Shown one piece after another: positions 1 to 8,600 of a DNA stretch of 20,316 nucleotides. The notes beneath the pieces were generated by a model, which did no database searches, was not told where the DNA came from, and saw nothing but the letters and a program-made list of their open reading frames with translations. The position numbers and the translations under genes are program-made. Position 1 is the first letter of the stretch. Every line of letters starts with the position of its first letter. This stretch comes from an uncultured Prevotella sp. (GTDB lineage: Bacteria > Bacteroidota > Bacteroidia > Bacteroidales > Bacteroidaceae): positions 1 to 20,316 of the forward strand of contig CABSIA010000038.1 in NCBI GenBank assembly GCA_902477645.1. The letters are read 5' to 3'.

Positions 1-738
1 TGCCATTACGTTCATGCCGGCAATGGCCGTAACGAGAACGGCGATGTATGGCAAGATTTTCAGATACTCAACCTCGGCTGTTTGGGCGGGTGTCTGTATG
101 CCGTGGCCAAGAAAATAGTAGACAATGAGCATAGCTATAGCCGCCGGGACAACAATAAAAGCGTTGACACGAAACTTGTCGCTCATTTTGCATCCCTGTG
201 TCTGTGTGGCCACAACCGTGGTGTCGGATATGAAAGAAAGGTTATCGCCGAAATATGCGCCTCCAACAATGATGGCTGTGAGCAGGGGAATGTCGGCTCC
301 GATGGCAGAGGCCATGGTTGCGGCAATTGGTACAAGTGCCACAACTGTGCCAACACTGGTACCTATGGACAGCGAGATGAAACATGCTGCAAGAAAAAGT
401 CCAGGCAACAGCATACCTGCAGGCAGAAGCCTCATTGCACAGTTTACCGTCGCGTCAACGCTTCCCATCTCTTTTGCCGATGCCGCAAAAGCGCCTGCCA
501 GCACGTATATCCAGAGCATGAGCATCAGGTTGTCAGAGCTTGCACCACGACTGTAGACATTTATGCGCTTTGCTAACGGAAAGCCTCCACAGGTGGCTAT
601 GGCAAATACGCTCGATGCCATGAATGCTACTGTGACAGGGACTTTATAAAAGTCACCTGCCACAATAGAAGTCGTTACGTATAGTGTGATGAATACGATA
701 AGTGGTGACAATGCCCACAACCCTTTTTTGTTACTCAT
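1..738 (-). CDS. nhaC: Na+/H+ antiporter, NhaC family (5' part; continues beyond left edge)
   Basis: Inner-membrane antiporter exchanging Na+ for H+, or a related antiport of the NhaC/ion-transporter superfamily. The minus strand reads open from an ATG at 738-736 for 246 codons to the window edge, so the C-terminal part is missing. The product starts MSNKKGLWALSP. Hydrophobic segments lie at about 8-26, 35-50, 70-88, 105-140, 150-163, 190-209 and 228-243. The run GGAYFGDNLSFISDTT at residues 159-174, followed by VVATQTQGC, is the conserved core of NhaC-type carriers and supports the call. The start codon lies inside a heptamer array (735-762). I see no CAAANNTA promoter box in the 334-bp gap upstream, so it may be read from uxaA or from an unrecognised promoter. 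Substrate is uncertain because some relatives carry lactate/malate or amino acids. Confidence 0.85.
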   Translation of the reverse strand, partial: MSNKKGLWALSPLIVFITLYVTTSIVAGDFYKVPVTVAFMASSVFAIATCGGFPLAKRINVYSRGASSDNLMLMLWIYVLAGAFAASAKEMGSVDATVNCAMRLLPAGMLLPGLFLAACFISLSIGTSVGTVVALVPIAATMASAIGADIPLLTAIIVGGAYFGDNLSFISDTTVVATQTQGCKMSDKFRVNAFIVVPAAIAMLIVYYFLGHGIQTPAQTAEVEYLKILPYIAVLVTAIAGMNVMA

Positions 739-762
739 AATTCATATTTCATAATTCATAAT
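735..762. repeat. Heptamer array TCATAAT x4 over the nhaC start codon
   Basis: Four consecutive units on the plus strand, 735-741, 742-748 (tcatatt, one change), 749-755 and 756-762. On the coding strand each unit reads ATTATGA and carries an ATG, and the unit next to the gene supplies the nhaC start codon. The three upstream ATGs open mini-frames of 4-5 codons that stop before or at the nhaC start. The same heptamer occurs in opposite orientation at 1047-1067. Confidence 0.8.
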
Positions 763-853
763 ATGCCATGGAAAAAGCAATTATTCATTATGGTATTTTT
801 AGTCTAATTTTTAGTTTAATTCTTTATTAATAAATCATTCACTTTTCATTTTG

Positions 854-1014
854 GTAATATTAAAAAAATAACATAATGCAATTATGCTTTTGCCCTTACA
901 GGGCGCATTGCTACGAATCTCCGCTACCCAGGGCGATGCCCTGGGCTATGCGCTTGTTGCCCCTTTGGGGCGCATGGTACATAATTATTGCGCAAGTTAT
1001 TTTTTTCATATTAC
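854..1014. mobile_element. MITE/REP-like palindromic element, 161 bp, non-coding
   Basis: The ends are inverted repeats of 19 bp with 18 matches. The left arm, 854-872, is GTAATATTAAAAAAATAAC. The complement of 996-1014 differs only by G for T at the eighth base. Inside are three tight hairpins with 3-nt loops: GCCCT/AGGGC at 892-904, CCCAGGGC/GCCCTGGG at 927-945, and GCCCC/GGGGC at 959-971. The GC-rich core stands out from AT-rich flanks. The triplet ttg is found just outside both ends (851-853 and 1015-1017), a possible but weak target duplication. No reading frame of note lies inside. Bacteroidales genomes carry many such repeats, so this is probably one copy of a dispersed family. The hairpins may also stop transcription from uxaA. 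With the two heptamer arrays it fills the 739-1072 gap, where I see no gene. Confidence 0.6.
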
Positions 1015-1046
1015 TTGCATTATTCAATGTGCATCCATAATTATGC

Positions 1047-1067
1047 ATTATGAATTATGAATTATGA
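1047..1067. repeat. Heptamer array ATTATGA x3 abutting the uxaA stop codon
   Basis: Three exact ATTATGA units at 1047-1053, 1054-1060 and 1061-1067, then a partial unit to 1072. The uxaA stop codon is immediately next, at 1075-1073 on the minus strand. It is the inverted counterpart of the array at 735-762, so the two arrays bracket the MITE-like element. Confidence 0.8.
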
Positions 1068-1072
1068 ATTAT

Positions 1073-2569
1073 TTAAAGCGTTACTCCATTTTTGAAGATG
1101 GATATTTCACGATATCCGTTCTCTTCATTCTTGGTCTGCTCTCCGCTTGCCACAGCAATTATCTTGTCGATGAATTTCTGAAGCAGAGATTTCATGTCTG
1201 TCCCCTCAACAAGCTCACCCGCATTGAAGTCTATCCAGTTGCGTTTGTTGTCATAGAGCCTGGTATTTGTAGAAATCTTCATTGTCGGAACAAAAGTTCC
1301 GAAAGGCGTACCCCGCCCTGTTGTGAACAATACCAGTTGGCATCCTGCGGCAGCAAGGGCTGTAGAAGCTACGAGGTCATTGCCTGGAGCAGACAGCAGG
1401 TTCAAGCCCCTGTTCTGGAGACGGTCGCCATACTCGAGCACACCGCAGACTGGTGCGCGTCCGCATTTCTGTGTGCATCCCAATGCTTTGTCCTCGAGGG
1501 TAGAAATTCCTCCAGCCTTGTTTCCCGGTGAAGGATTTTCGCCTACAGGCTCGCCGTGCGACAGGAAATATTCCTTAAAGTTGTTGATGAGTGATACTGT
1601 TTGCTCAAAAAGCTCTTTGTTCTCGCATCTGTTCATAAGGATTGTCTCTGCGCCAAACATCTCCGGCACTTCTGTAAGTATAGATGTGCCGCCCTGAGCT
1701 ACAATATAGTCGGAGAACTCACCTACAAGCGGATTTGCCGTGATGCCGCTGAAACCGTCAGAGCCGCCACACTTCAAACCTACTCTCAGCTCGCTTAGCG
1801 GAATGTCGGTTCTGGTATCGTTTTTAGCAATGTCATACAGCCCTTTCAGTATCTTTAAGCCTTCGTCAAGCTCGTTGCCGTCAACTTTTTGTGTTACAAG
1901 AAGTTTTATGCGGTCGTGGTTGTAGTCGCCAAGCATTTCCATAAACTGGTCGGGCTGGTTGTTCTCACATCCAAGAGAGAGCACCAGTACGCCGCCTGTG
2001 TTAGGATGAAGACAGATGTCGCGGAGCACTTTGCGTGTGTTCTCATGGTCGCCGCTAAGCTGTGAGCACCCGTAGTTGTGGTGCCAGGCATGGATGGCGT
2101 CAACACCTTCCATTCCCGTCTCTGTTCTCAGCATATCGGCAAGTTTCTCTGCTATGCCGTTTACGCACCCTACGGTAGGTACAATCCATACCTCGTTTCT
2201 TACGCCAACCTCGCCGTTGTCACGCCGGTAGCCCTTAAATGTTTTGTTCTCGCAGGGTATTGTAAGTTTCTCGTCAACAGGCTGATATGTATATTCGAGT
2301 GTGCCTTTCAGATTTGTCTTCAGGTTGTTCTCGTTTACCCATACTCCAGCCTTAAGATTTTCCTTGGCATGCCCGATAGGGTAACCGTATTTAATTATAT
2401 TCTCCCCCTCAGCTTTGTCCTCAATAAGGACTTTGTGTCCGGCAGGCGTGTCCTGCAAAGTGGTGATTTTTTTGCCATCGATCTCGATTGTCTCACCTTT
2501 TGCCATTGGTTTCAGGCAAACGACAACATTGTCGGCAGGATTGATTTTGATAAAATTTGATAGTTCCAT
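1073..2569 (-). CDS. uxaA: Altronate dehydratase (altronate hydrolase), UxaA family
   Basis: Cytoplasmic dehydratase converting D-altronate to 2-keto-3-deoxygluconate (KDG) in galacturonate breakdown. At 498 residues it has the usual full length. The N-terminal 95 or so residues form the small SAF-like domain (DNVVVCLKPMAKGETI, then AGHKVL at 43-48). The rest is the galactarate dehydratase/altronate hydrolase domain, with HHNYGCSQLSGDHENT at 163-178, LGCENNQPDQF at 199-209, GLKCGGSDGFSGITANP at 264-280 and the Cys-rich LGCTQKCGRAPVCG at 363-376. The cysteines fit a metal-dependent dehydratase. The gene lies 27 bp after the lacI-type gene, so the two are very likely co-transcribed. Its product is the substrate of the divergent kdgK. 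D-galactarate dehydratase (GarD) is the main alternative; the neighbouring KDG pathway genes favour altronate. Confidence 0.92.
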   Translation of the reverse strand: MELSNFIKINPADNVVVCLKPMAKGETIEIDGKKITTLQDTPAGHKVLIEDKAEGENIIKYGYPIGHAKENLKAGVWVNENNLKTNLKGTLEYTYQPVDEKLTIPCENKTFKGYRRDNGEVGVRNEVWIVPTVGCVNGIAEKLADMLRTETGMEGVDAIHAWHHNYGCSQLSGDHENTRKVLRDICLHPNTGGVLVLSLGCENNQPDQFMEMLGDYNHDRIKLLVTQKVDGNELDEGLKILKGLYDIAKNDTRTDIPLSELRVGLKCGGSDGFSGITANPLVGEFSDYIVAQGGTSILTEVPEMFGAETILMNRCENKELFEQTVSLINNFKEYFLSHGEPVGENPSPGNKAGGISTLEDKALGCTQKCGRAPVCGVLEYGDRLQNRGLNLLSAPGNDLVASTALAAAGCQLVLFTTGRGTPFGTFVPTMKISTNTRLYDNKRNWIDFNAGELVEGTDMKSLLQKFIDKIIAVASGEQTKNEENGYREISIFKNGVTL

Positions 2570-2596
2570 TTGTTTTTATTTAGTTTGTTTATAATA

Positions 2597-3661
2597 TTAA
2601 AGTTGTGTGCGCCGGTAGAACTCTACATTCTCTTTTGTCAGCAACTCAATTGGCATGTAGTTGACAGGCTGAACTTTCTTTTTTAGAACAATAGCCCTGA
2701 ACAGGGCATCGATACATGAAAATCCCTGCTGGTAAGCATGTTGGGCGATAAGGAACGATATGCTTCCCTGACGAAGGCACTCCGCGTTTTTGCCAACCAT
2801 GTCGTATCCCATTATCTGTATGTTCCTGCGGTTTGTACGCAGCAGGAACTCGCCTGCAATATGTGCCTTGGAGCCGAGAGTTATGCAGTGGTGTAACTGT
2901 GGATGAGTCGTGAAAAACTCCTCAAGAATAACGTTATACTGTTTCTTCGTTCCCTCAATGGGCAATTCAAGGTCTATGATATCGATATTTGGGAAATGGT
3001 CAAGCATATAATGTCTGAAACCAACTTCGCGGTTAGCCTGCTGCTTACTTATTACTTTTCCGTCTTTTGTTATCTTCATAAGCATTATCTCTTTCTCATG
3101 AAGAGCTATAAGCATCAGCATCTTTGCGGCAAAATATCCGCTGCTGAACGAGTCTTGGCCATAGAACGACAGTGGCTTAAGGTCGGGCATGTATGAGTCG
3201 AGCATTATAAATGGAATGTTGCGCCCATGCAGGATGTCGGTAAATTGTTTTGTGACATCAAGGTCGGCAGGCACGATAACGACACCGTCCGGGTTGCTGT
3301 CAAGACATGACTGATACTGTGACTTGAAAGACTCCTCGTCGAACCTTTGATAATGGATTATTTTTACGCCGATATGAAAATCGCGCCGGGCCTCCATAGC
3401 TTTTCTCGCACCCTCTTCAATCTCTTCCCAGTAGGCCTCCGACTCATGTTTGGGAATGAGCACATAAAATGTGTACGACTTGTTGTATGCCAAAGCCGAT
3501 GCGTACATGTTTGGCTGATAGTTCATCTCTTCCAAGGCTTTCTCAACTCTTTTTCGCGCCTCGGCAGAAACATTCGGACGCTCGTGGAGCACTCTGTCAA
3601 CTGTTCCGACAGAAACACCAGCTCTCTCGGCAATGTCTTTAATTCTTATCTTATCGTTCAT
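2597..3661 (-). CDS. LacI/GalR-family transcriptional regulator (probable hexuronate regulator)
   Basis: A 354-residue DNA-binding regulator. The N-terminal helix-turn-helix spans residues 5-52 (IKDIAERAGVSVGTVDRVLH, then a hinge helix around VEKALEEMNYQPN). A periplasmic-binding-protein-like sensor domain follows from about 65, with the typical sequences DGVVIVPAD and PFIMLDSYM, and with IQIMGYDMVGKNAECLRQGSISFLI near the C-terminus. The GTVDRV form of the recognition helix is common in Bacteroidetes LacI proteins that control sugar-acid genes. It lies between uxaA and kdgK and is divergent from kdgK-eda, so the likely inducer is a hexuronate intermediate such as KDG. That is inferred from position only. 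A candidate operator lies at 3771-3784. Confidence 0.9.
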   Translation of the reverse strand: MNDKIRIKDIAERAGVSVGTVDRVLHERPNVSAEARKRVEKALEEMNYQPNMYASALAYNKSYTFYVLIPKHESEAYWEEIEEGARKAMEARRDFHIGVKIIHYQRFDEESFKSQYQSCLDSNPDGVVIVPADLDVTKQFTDILHGRNIPFIMLDSYMPDLKPLSFYGQDSFSSGYFAAKMLMLIALHEKEIMLMKITKDGKVISKQQANREVGFRHYMLDHFPNIDIIDLELPIEGTKKQYNVILEEFFTTHPQLHHCITLGSKAHIAGEFLLRTNRRNIQIMGYDMVGKNAECLRQGSISFLIAQHAYQQGFSCIDALFRAIVLKKKVQPVNYMPIELLTKENVEFYRRTQL

Positions 3662-3746
3662 TTAGTTTTGGAGATTATTAATTTTTGAAATAATATCCGC
3701 AGGCAAAGCCGTCACACCCCCTTTTGTATGAACTTTCCCACACGTG

Positions 3747-3754
3747 CAAAATTA
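3747..3754 (-). promoter_or_regulatory. Probable promoter -7 box for the lacI-uxaA operon
   Basis: The plus strand reads CAAAATTA, i.e. TAATTTTG on the minus strand, matching the Bacteroidetes -7 pattern TAnnTTTG. The -33 position, about 20 bp further, holds cgaa (3775-3778), only a weak match. The box is 86 bp from the regulator start codon. Confidence 0.5.
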
Positions 3755-3770
3755 ATGATAAAAATTGAAT

Positions 3771-3784
3771 TGTGCGAAAGCACA
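3771..3784. promoter_or_regulatory. Candidate LacI-type operator (perfect 5-bp inverted repeat)
   Basis: TGTGC-gaaa-GCACA is a perfect inverted repeat midway in the divergent region. It covers the expected -33 of the leftward promoter (3747-3754) and lies just upstream of a rightward -7-like box at 3791-3798. LacI-family proteins bind short palindromes of about this size. The arms are short and the centre is not the classic CG, so this is a suggestion only. Confidence 0.3.
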
Positions 3785-3849
3785 GCCTAATATTTTTGTG
3801 AAATATGCAAATTTAGCTCATTTTATTTTCTTAATACCAAAATATTCGT

Positions 3850-3857
3850 TACTTTTG
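3850..3857 (+). promoter_or_regulatory. Probable promoter -7 box for kdgK-eda
   Basis: TACTTTTG matches TAnnTTTG and is 58 bp before the kdgK ATG. No good TTTG is found at the -33 position, so control by an activator or weak basal activity is possible. A second match, TATTTTTG, lies at 3791-3798 with TTG at 3770-3772 as a poorly spaced -33. I cannot tell which is used. Confidence 0.5.
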
Positions 3858-3915
3858 CAATGCAAACAAGAAGATTAATCTACAAAATATAATTATCATA
3901 AAAATTAGAATTGAA

Positions 3916-4938
3916 ATGGCAAAGATTGTAACATTAGGCGAGATTATGCTTCGCCTCTCGCCAGAAGGCAACGACCGGTTTATACAGAGTGACTCATTCC
4001 GCATCATTCCTGGTGGAGGTGAGGCGAATGTAGCCGTAAGTTTGGCAAACTATGGCCACGAGGCTTATTTTGTATCAAAGCTGCCAAGGCATGAGATTGG
4101 ACAGATCGCTGTAAACGCATTGCGCCGATATGGTGTGGATACAAGTTTTGTTGCCCGTGGCGGCAACAGGGTTGGCCTTTACTATGCGGAGACAGGCGCC
4201 AGCATGCGTCCTTCAAAAGTTATCTACGACAGAGCAAACAGCTCTATTGCAGAGGCTGATCCCTCAGATTTCGATTTCGATGCAATCATGGAAGGCGCAC
4301 AGTGGTTCCACTGGTCTGGCATTACACCTGCCATCAGCGACAAGGCTGCCGAATTGACACGTTTGGCTTGCGAGGCTGCAAAGCGTCATGGCGTTACAGT
4401 CTCTGTAGACCTTAACTTTAGAAAGAAACTGTGGACATCAGAGAAGGCAATCTCTGTAATGCGTCCTTTGATGAAGTATGTTGACGTCTGCATTGGTAAC
4501 GAGGAAGACGCACAGTTGTGTCTTGGTTTTAAGCCGGATGCAGATGTAGAGGGCGGCAAGACCGATGCCGAAGGCTACTATGGAATTTTCCAGGGTATGA
4601 TGAAGGAGTTCGGATTTAAGTATGTTGTCTCAACGCTCCGAGAGTCAATGTCGGCTACTCACAATGGCTGGAAGGCTCTTATCTACGATGGAAAGGAATT
4701 CTATCAGAGCAAGCACTACGATATTATGCCTATTATAGACCGTGTGGGTGGTGGTGACTCTTTCTCTGGCGGCCTTATCCATGGCTTGCTCACAAAGGAC
4801 AATCAGGCAGACGCTCTTGAGTTTGCTGTTGCAGCCTCTGCTTTGAAACACACAATTCCTGGCGACTTCAACCTCGTTTCGGTAGAGGAGGTTGAGAGTC
4901 TTGCAGGCGGTAATGCTAACGGACGTGTACAAAGATAA
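3916..4938 (+). CDS. kdgK: 2-dehydro-3-deoxygluconokinase (KDG kinase), PfkB family
   Basis: Phosphorylates KDG with ATP to 2-keto-3-deoxy-6-phosphogluconate (KDPG) in the cytoplasm. The 340-residue product has the ribokinase/PfkB layout: N-terminal GGGEANVAVSLA at 33-44 (substrate-side signature), SVDLNFRKKLW at 163-173, IGNEEDA at 193-199, and the ATP-site signature RVGGGDSFSGGL at 276-287 with Asp281 as the expected catalytic base. The RPSKVIYDRANSS run at 98-110 is typical of KdgK rather than fructokinase. The eda gene begins 9 bp downstream, giving a two-gene kinase-aldolase unit. It is divergent from lacI-uxaA, whose enzyme makes the KDG substrate. Confidence 0.93.
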   Translation: MAKIVTLGEIMLRLSPEGNDRFIQSDSFRIIPGGGEANVAVSLANYGHEAYFVSKLPRHEIGQIAVNALRRYGVDTSFVARGGNRVGLYYAETGASMRPSKVIYDRANSSIAEADPSDFDFDAIMEGAQWFHWSGITPAISDKAAELTRLACEAAKRHGVTVSVDLNFRKKLWTSEKAISVMRPLMKYVDVCIGNEEDAQLCLGFKPDADVEGGKTDAEGYYGIFQGMMKEFGFKYVVSTLRESMSATHNGWKALIYDGKEFYQSKHYDIMPIIDRVGGGDSFSGGLIHGLLTKDNQADALEFAVAASALKHTIPGDFNLVSVEEVESLAGGNANGRVQR

Positions 4939-4947
4939 TTTATAATT

Positions 4948-5619
4948 ATGGCAAGATTTAATAAAGTTCAGGTTATTACAGCCATGAAAAATACGGGTAT
5001 GGTTCCTGTATTTTTCAATAGCGACATTGACATTTGCAAAAATGTAATCAAGGCATGCTATGATGGCGGTGTTCGTGTATTCGAGTTTACAAACCGTGGC
5101 GATTTTGCTCACGAGTTATTTGGCGAGCTCATTAAATGGGCTGCAAAGGAATGCCCGGAGCTTATCCTCGGTATCGGTACAGTAATTGACGCACCTACGG
5201 CAGCTCTCTATCTGCAGCTTGGCGCCAACTTTGTGGTAGGTCCAAGTTTCAATCCTGAGATAGCTCCTGTATGCAACCGCCGTCTTGTTCCTTATAGCCC
5301 TGGTTGCGGCTCTGTATCAGAAATCAGCGATGCACAGGCTGCGGGCTGCGATGTGACAAAAGTGTTCCCGGCAGGCAATGTGGGCGGACCGTCGTTCGTA
5401 AAGAATGTTCTTGCTCCTCTGCGCTGGTCAAACATTATGGTGACAGGCGCTGTCTCTCCAGACGAGGCAAACCTTACAGAGTGGATTAAGGCTGGTGTGC
5501 TCTGCGTAGGCATGGGCTCAAAGCTGTTCCCGAAAGAAGTTGTGGCTGCTGGCAACTGGCAGGCTATTACCGACAAATGTGTAGAAGCTCTTGGATATAT
5601 TGCTAAGGCCCGCGGATAA
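4948..5619 (+). CDS. eda: KDPG aldolase (2-dehydro-3-deoxyphosphogluconate aldolase)
   Basis: Class I aldolase splitting KDPG into pyruvate and glyceraldehyde-3-phosphate. It is 223 residues, close to the family's usual 205-215. VRVFEFTNRG at 42-51 holds Glu46, equivalent to the catalytic Glu of the E. coli enzyme. LGIGTVIDA follows at 74-82 and GANFVVGPSFNPE at 92-104. VTKVFPAGNVGG at 136-147 holds Lys138, the expected Schiff-base lysine. The C-terminal phosphate-binding region is VTGAVSPDEANLTEWIKAG. It is co-transcribed with kdgK and completes the altronate route to central metabolism. A strong terminator begins 11 bp after its stop. Confidence 0.94.
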   Translation: MARFNKVQVITAMKNTGMVPVFFNSDIDICKNVIKACYDGGVRVFEFTNRGDFAHELFGELIKWAAKECPELILGIGTVIDAPTAALYLQLGANFVVGPSFNPEIAPVCNRRLVPYSPGCGSVSEISDAQAAGCDVTKVFPAGNVGGPSFVKNVLAPLRWSNIMVTGAVSPDEANLTEWIKAGVLCVGMGSKLFPKEVVAAGNWQAITDKCVEALGYIAKARG

Positions 5620-8600
5620 TAAACACTCTCCAGAATGCTCTATATGGCTTTGCTGCCTATGGAGCATTCTGCTTTTTTCAGCCTGTTCTCAACACCATAA
5701 TGAAGAGGCGGACAGGCTGAACCGAATCTCGTATGCCTATCATTACAGAAATTTGGACTCCACCGAGGTGTATGCGCGAAAGGCGTACGCCATGTCTGAG
5801 GGATATGACGCCGGAAAAGCAGAGGCTCTGAACAATCTTGCATTTGTAAGCATTGCGAGAATGGACTATCAAAAGGCTGCCGCACAGCTCGACAGTGCCA
5901 TCAGCATAACAGACAATCAGGTAGAGCTGATGGTTGCCGAGACACAATATATGAGACTGTGCCAACGCCAATCACACAATAAGGCATTTTACGACCATCA
6001 GGAAAAGGCCAGAAAACATCTTGGGCGTATTGTTGAGGAACAAGATGTTTTGGACGGGCACCTGAAGGCTCGTCTCACTTTTGCCAGAAGTGAGTTTTAT
6101 ATCAATTCCTCAACTTATTATTATTATGTAGGATTGACTGAGCCATCTGTGGCAATGATGGAGAAAATTAATCCTAATGGTGAGATTTTAAAAGACACGG
6201 CACAATATCTTAGTTATCTTTATAATGTCGGAGCCGGCGGCATAGTCTCCGGTTCTGATGCCGACGCCGTTGCAAAAGAAGAGTTTGACTATCTTGCCCG
6301 ATGTTATGTCACAGCCATACAGCATGGTTATCCTTATTGGGAGGCGCAGTCGCTGCAGGCTATAAGTGAGCATCTTCTGCCGGCGGCAACAAGAGATTTG
6401 CTTCTAAACGATTTTGCGCTTCTCATAGACTACCTCAATGTTGACGATATGCCAGGCTCGCTATTGGCAGGAAATCTTGCTGAGCGCTCGTTGCTGATAT
6501 TCCGTGAATATGGCGATGTTTATCAGACGGCAGGCTCATACCGGACCCTTGCAAGTTGCTATTGGGAAATAAACGATTACAAGTCGGCTATGATTTGCCT
6601 GAACAATGCACTTGAGACAGACACCGTCATAAACCGTGCTCCCGATCTTGTGGCATCAATCCGTGAGCAGCTTTGCCTTGTTTATTCGGCACAAAACGAC
6701 AAGGTGAACAGTGACCTGAACAGAAACTACTATCTCGACCTGCAAGAACAGACGCGGCAAGACAAACAGCTTGAGGCAAGAGCCGACCAGCTTGACGCAT
6801 CGGCAAAAACTCTGAATATTATGATTTTTGCCATCATCTTTATGATAGCCTTAGTGCTTTATCTGCTGCTGTTTTTTACAAGAAAGAGAAAACGGAGCAA
6901 TAATTCTGCCAATATCAAAGTTTTGCTTGAGCCACTAAGACAATGGAGTGAGGAGAACGACAGGAAGATGATGGAAATAGATGACAAACTGGAGGAACTT
7001 CACGAACAGACTTCGCTGACACGCCTGTCGGTTGAGAAAAATAAGCGGCGCAATCTTGAGCAAAGGGCAAAGTTGGCTCTCGTGAACAGCATCACGCCTT
7101 TTATAGACAGAATAATAAATGAGGTGAGCCGTTTGCAAAATAAAAACGAGAAACAGGAGGTGAGAAAAGAGCGATATGACTATGTAGCAGAGCTCACTGA
7201 CGTAATAAACGATTACAACAATGTGTTGACCCGCTGGATACAGATGCAGCAGGGAAGGGTTAGCTTGCGCATTGAGAGCTTTCCGCTGAACGACCTTTTC
7301 GATGTCGTAGCCAAGGCGCGTATGGGGTTTAAGCTCCGTGGCGTGACTCTTGATGTAGTGCCTACAACTGCCATTGTTAAAGCCGACAAAATACTCACTC
7401 TATTCATGATGAACACCATAGCAGAGAATGCCCGTAAATTTACTCCAGCTGGAGGACTGGTTAAAATAATGGCGGCAGAGGAGAGTGAGTATGTTGAAAT
7501 CAGCATTGAGGACAACGGCTGCGGTATGGACAGCTCAAAGCTTGAACATATTTTCGACAACAAGCCTGTAAACGATGACGGTTCTGGAAATGTCGCCAGC
7601 CATGGGTTTGGACTGCTGAACTGTAAGGGTATAATTGAGAACTACAAGAAGATAAGCCGGATATTTTCTGTGTGCGACATTTACGCACAGTCAACTCCTG
7701 ATAAAGGAAGCCGGTTTGCATTCCGTCTGCCTAAAGGCGTAGTCAGAATAATAGCCGCACTTATGATGACAGGCTCATATTGCCAAGCAGAGGCCGTTGA
7801 CGCCAGACATTCCGGCAAACATGCCATGGCACAGAAAAATGCTGAGGCGGACAACCATATCAATGAAGCCGCAAAATGGGCAGACAGCGCATATTTTGCA
7901 AATGTACAGGGAAGGTTTGAGCATACTTTGGTTTTTGCCGACAGCTGCATACGGAGTCTGAATTTGCATTACCGTGCGCATGGGGCAGGGAAGGTGACAC
8001 CTGCTGACACTATGGTTATTTTTACCACCTCGCCAGCCATGCCTGCTGAAATAGCATGGTTTCACAGACAGGAAGATACTGACTATTCCGTAATACTCGA
8101 CATTAGAAACGAGACAGCCGTTGCAGCACTTGCCCTGCACGACTGGGAACTTTACCGGTACAACAACAAGGTCTATACACGACTGTTTCATGAATGCTAT
8201 GCCGATGCCACATTGCCACAATATGTCAGGACAATGCAGCGCTCTGAGAGCAACAAGAGCGTAGCCTTAGTAATACTTGTGCTGCTTCTTATAAGTATTC
8301 CGCCAATTTATTATATAGTCTATTACCGCCACATAATTTACTACCGTGTGTGCGTGGAGAGAATAAATACCATAAATACGGTGTTGCTTGGCAGCGGTAC
8401 GGACGAGCAGAAACTGCTATATGTGGAAAGTTATTATTCGCAAAAGGCAAACTCTGGAATACGTGTCATAGACGAGGTGCTGGCGGAGATATTGTCTTCG
8501 TTGAAGAAAAGCAGCGAGTCTGCTGCACGAAAAAATGAAGAGATGGAACTTGCCGCAGATGACCTCAGGCGGGTAGAGTTGGAGAACAACTCACTGTATA

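Noticed and set aside
82..576. Plus-strand frames across the nhaC region, with Cys/His-rich translations.
   Set aside because: They are antisense to a clear NhaC reading frame, and the Cys/His richness reflects complementary codons, not zinc fingers.
5631..5690. A frameshift in the T6 run joining ATG 5635 to the kinase frame.
   Set aside because: The resulting N-terminus would be polar (MEHSAF) and a poor signal sequence, whereas the unshifted frame gives a good hydrophobic core and lipobox.
5635..5700. Small ATG frame of 21 codons across the eda terminator, a possible leader peptide.
   Set aside because: It lies entirely in the hairpin and T-run, has no control-codon pattern or hydrophobic signal pattern, and most likely arises by chance.
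7736..7800. The kinase being two separate genes split near residue 717.
   Set aside because: The frame is continuous with no stop, and the ATG codons there (residues 725-726) fall after the hydrophobic stretch begins. A fusion is the simpler reading, though cleavage at this signal-like stretch cannot be excluded.
7681..8221. Minus-strand frames opposite the second module of the sensor kinase.
   Set aside because: They are overlapping shadows without domain motifs. The sense strand codes a continuous protein with clear TM and coiled-coil features.
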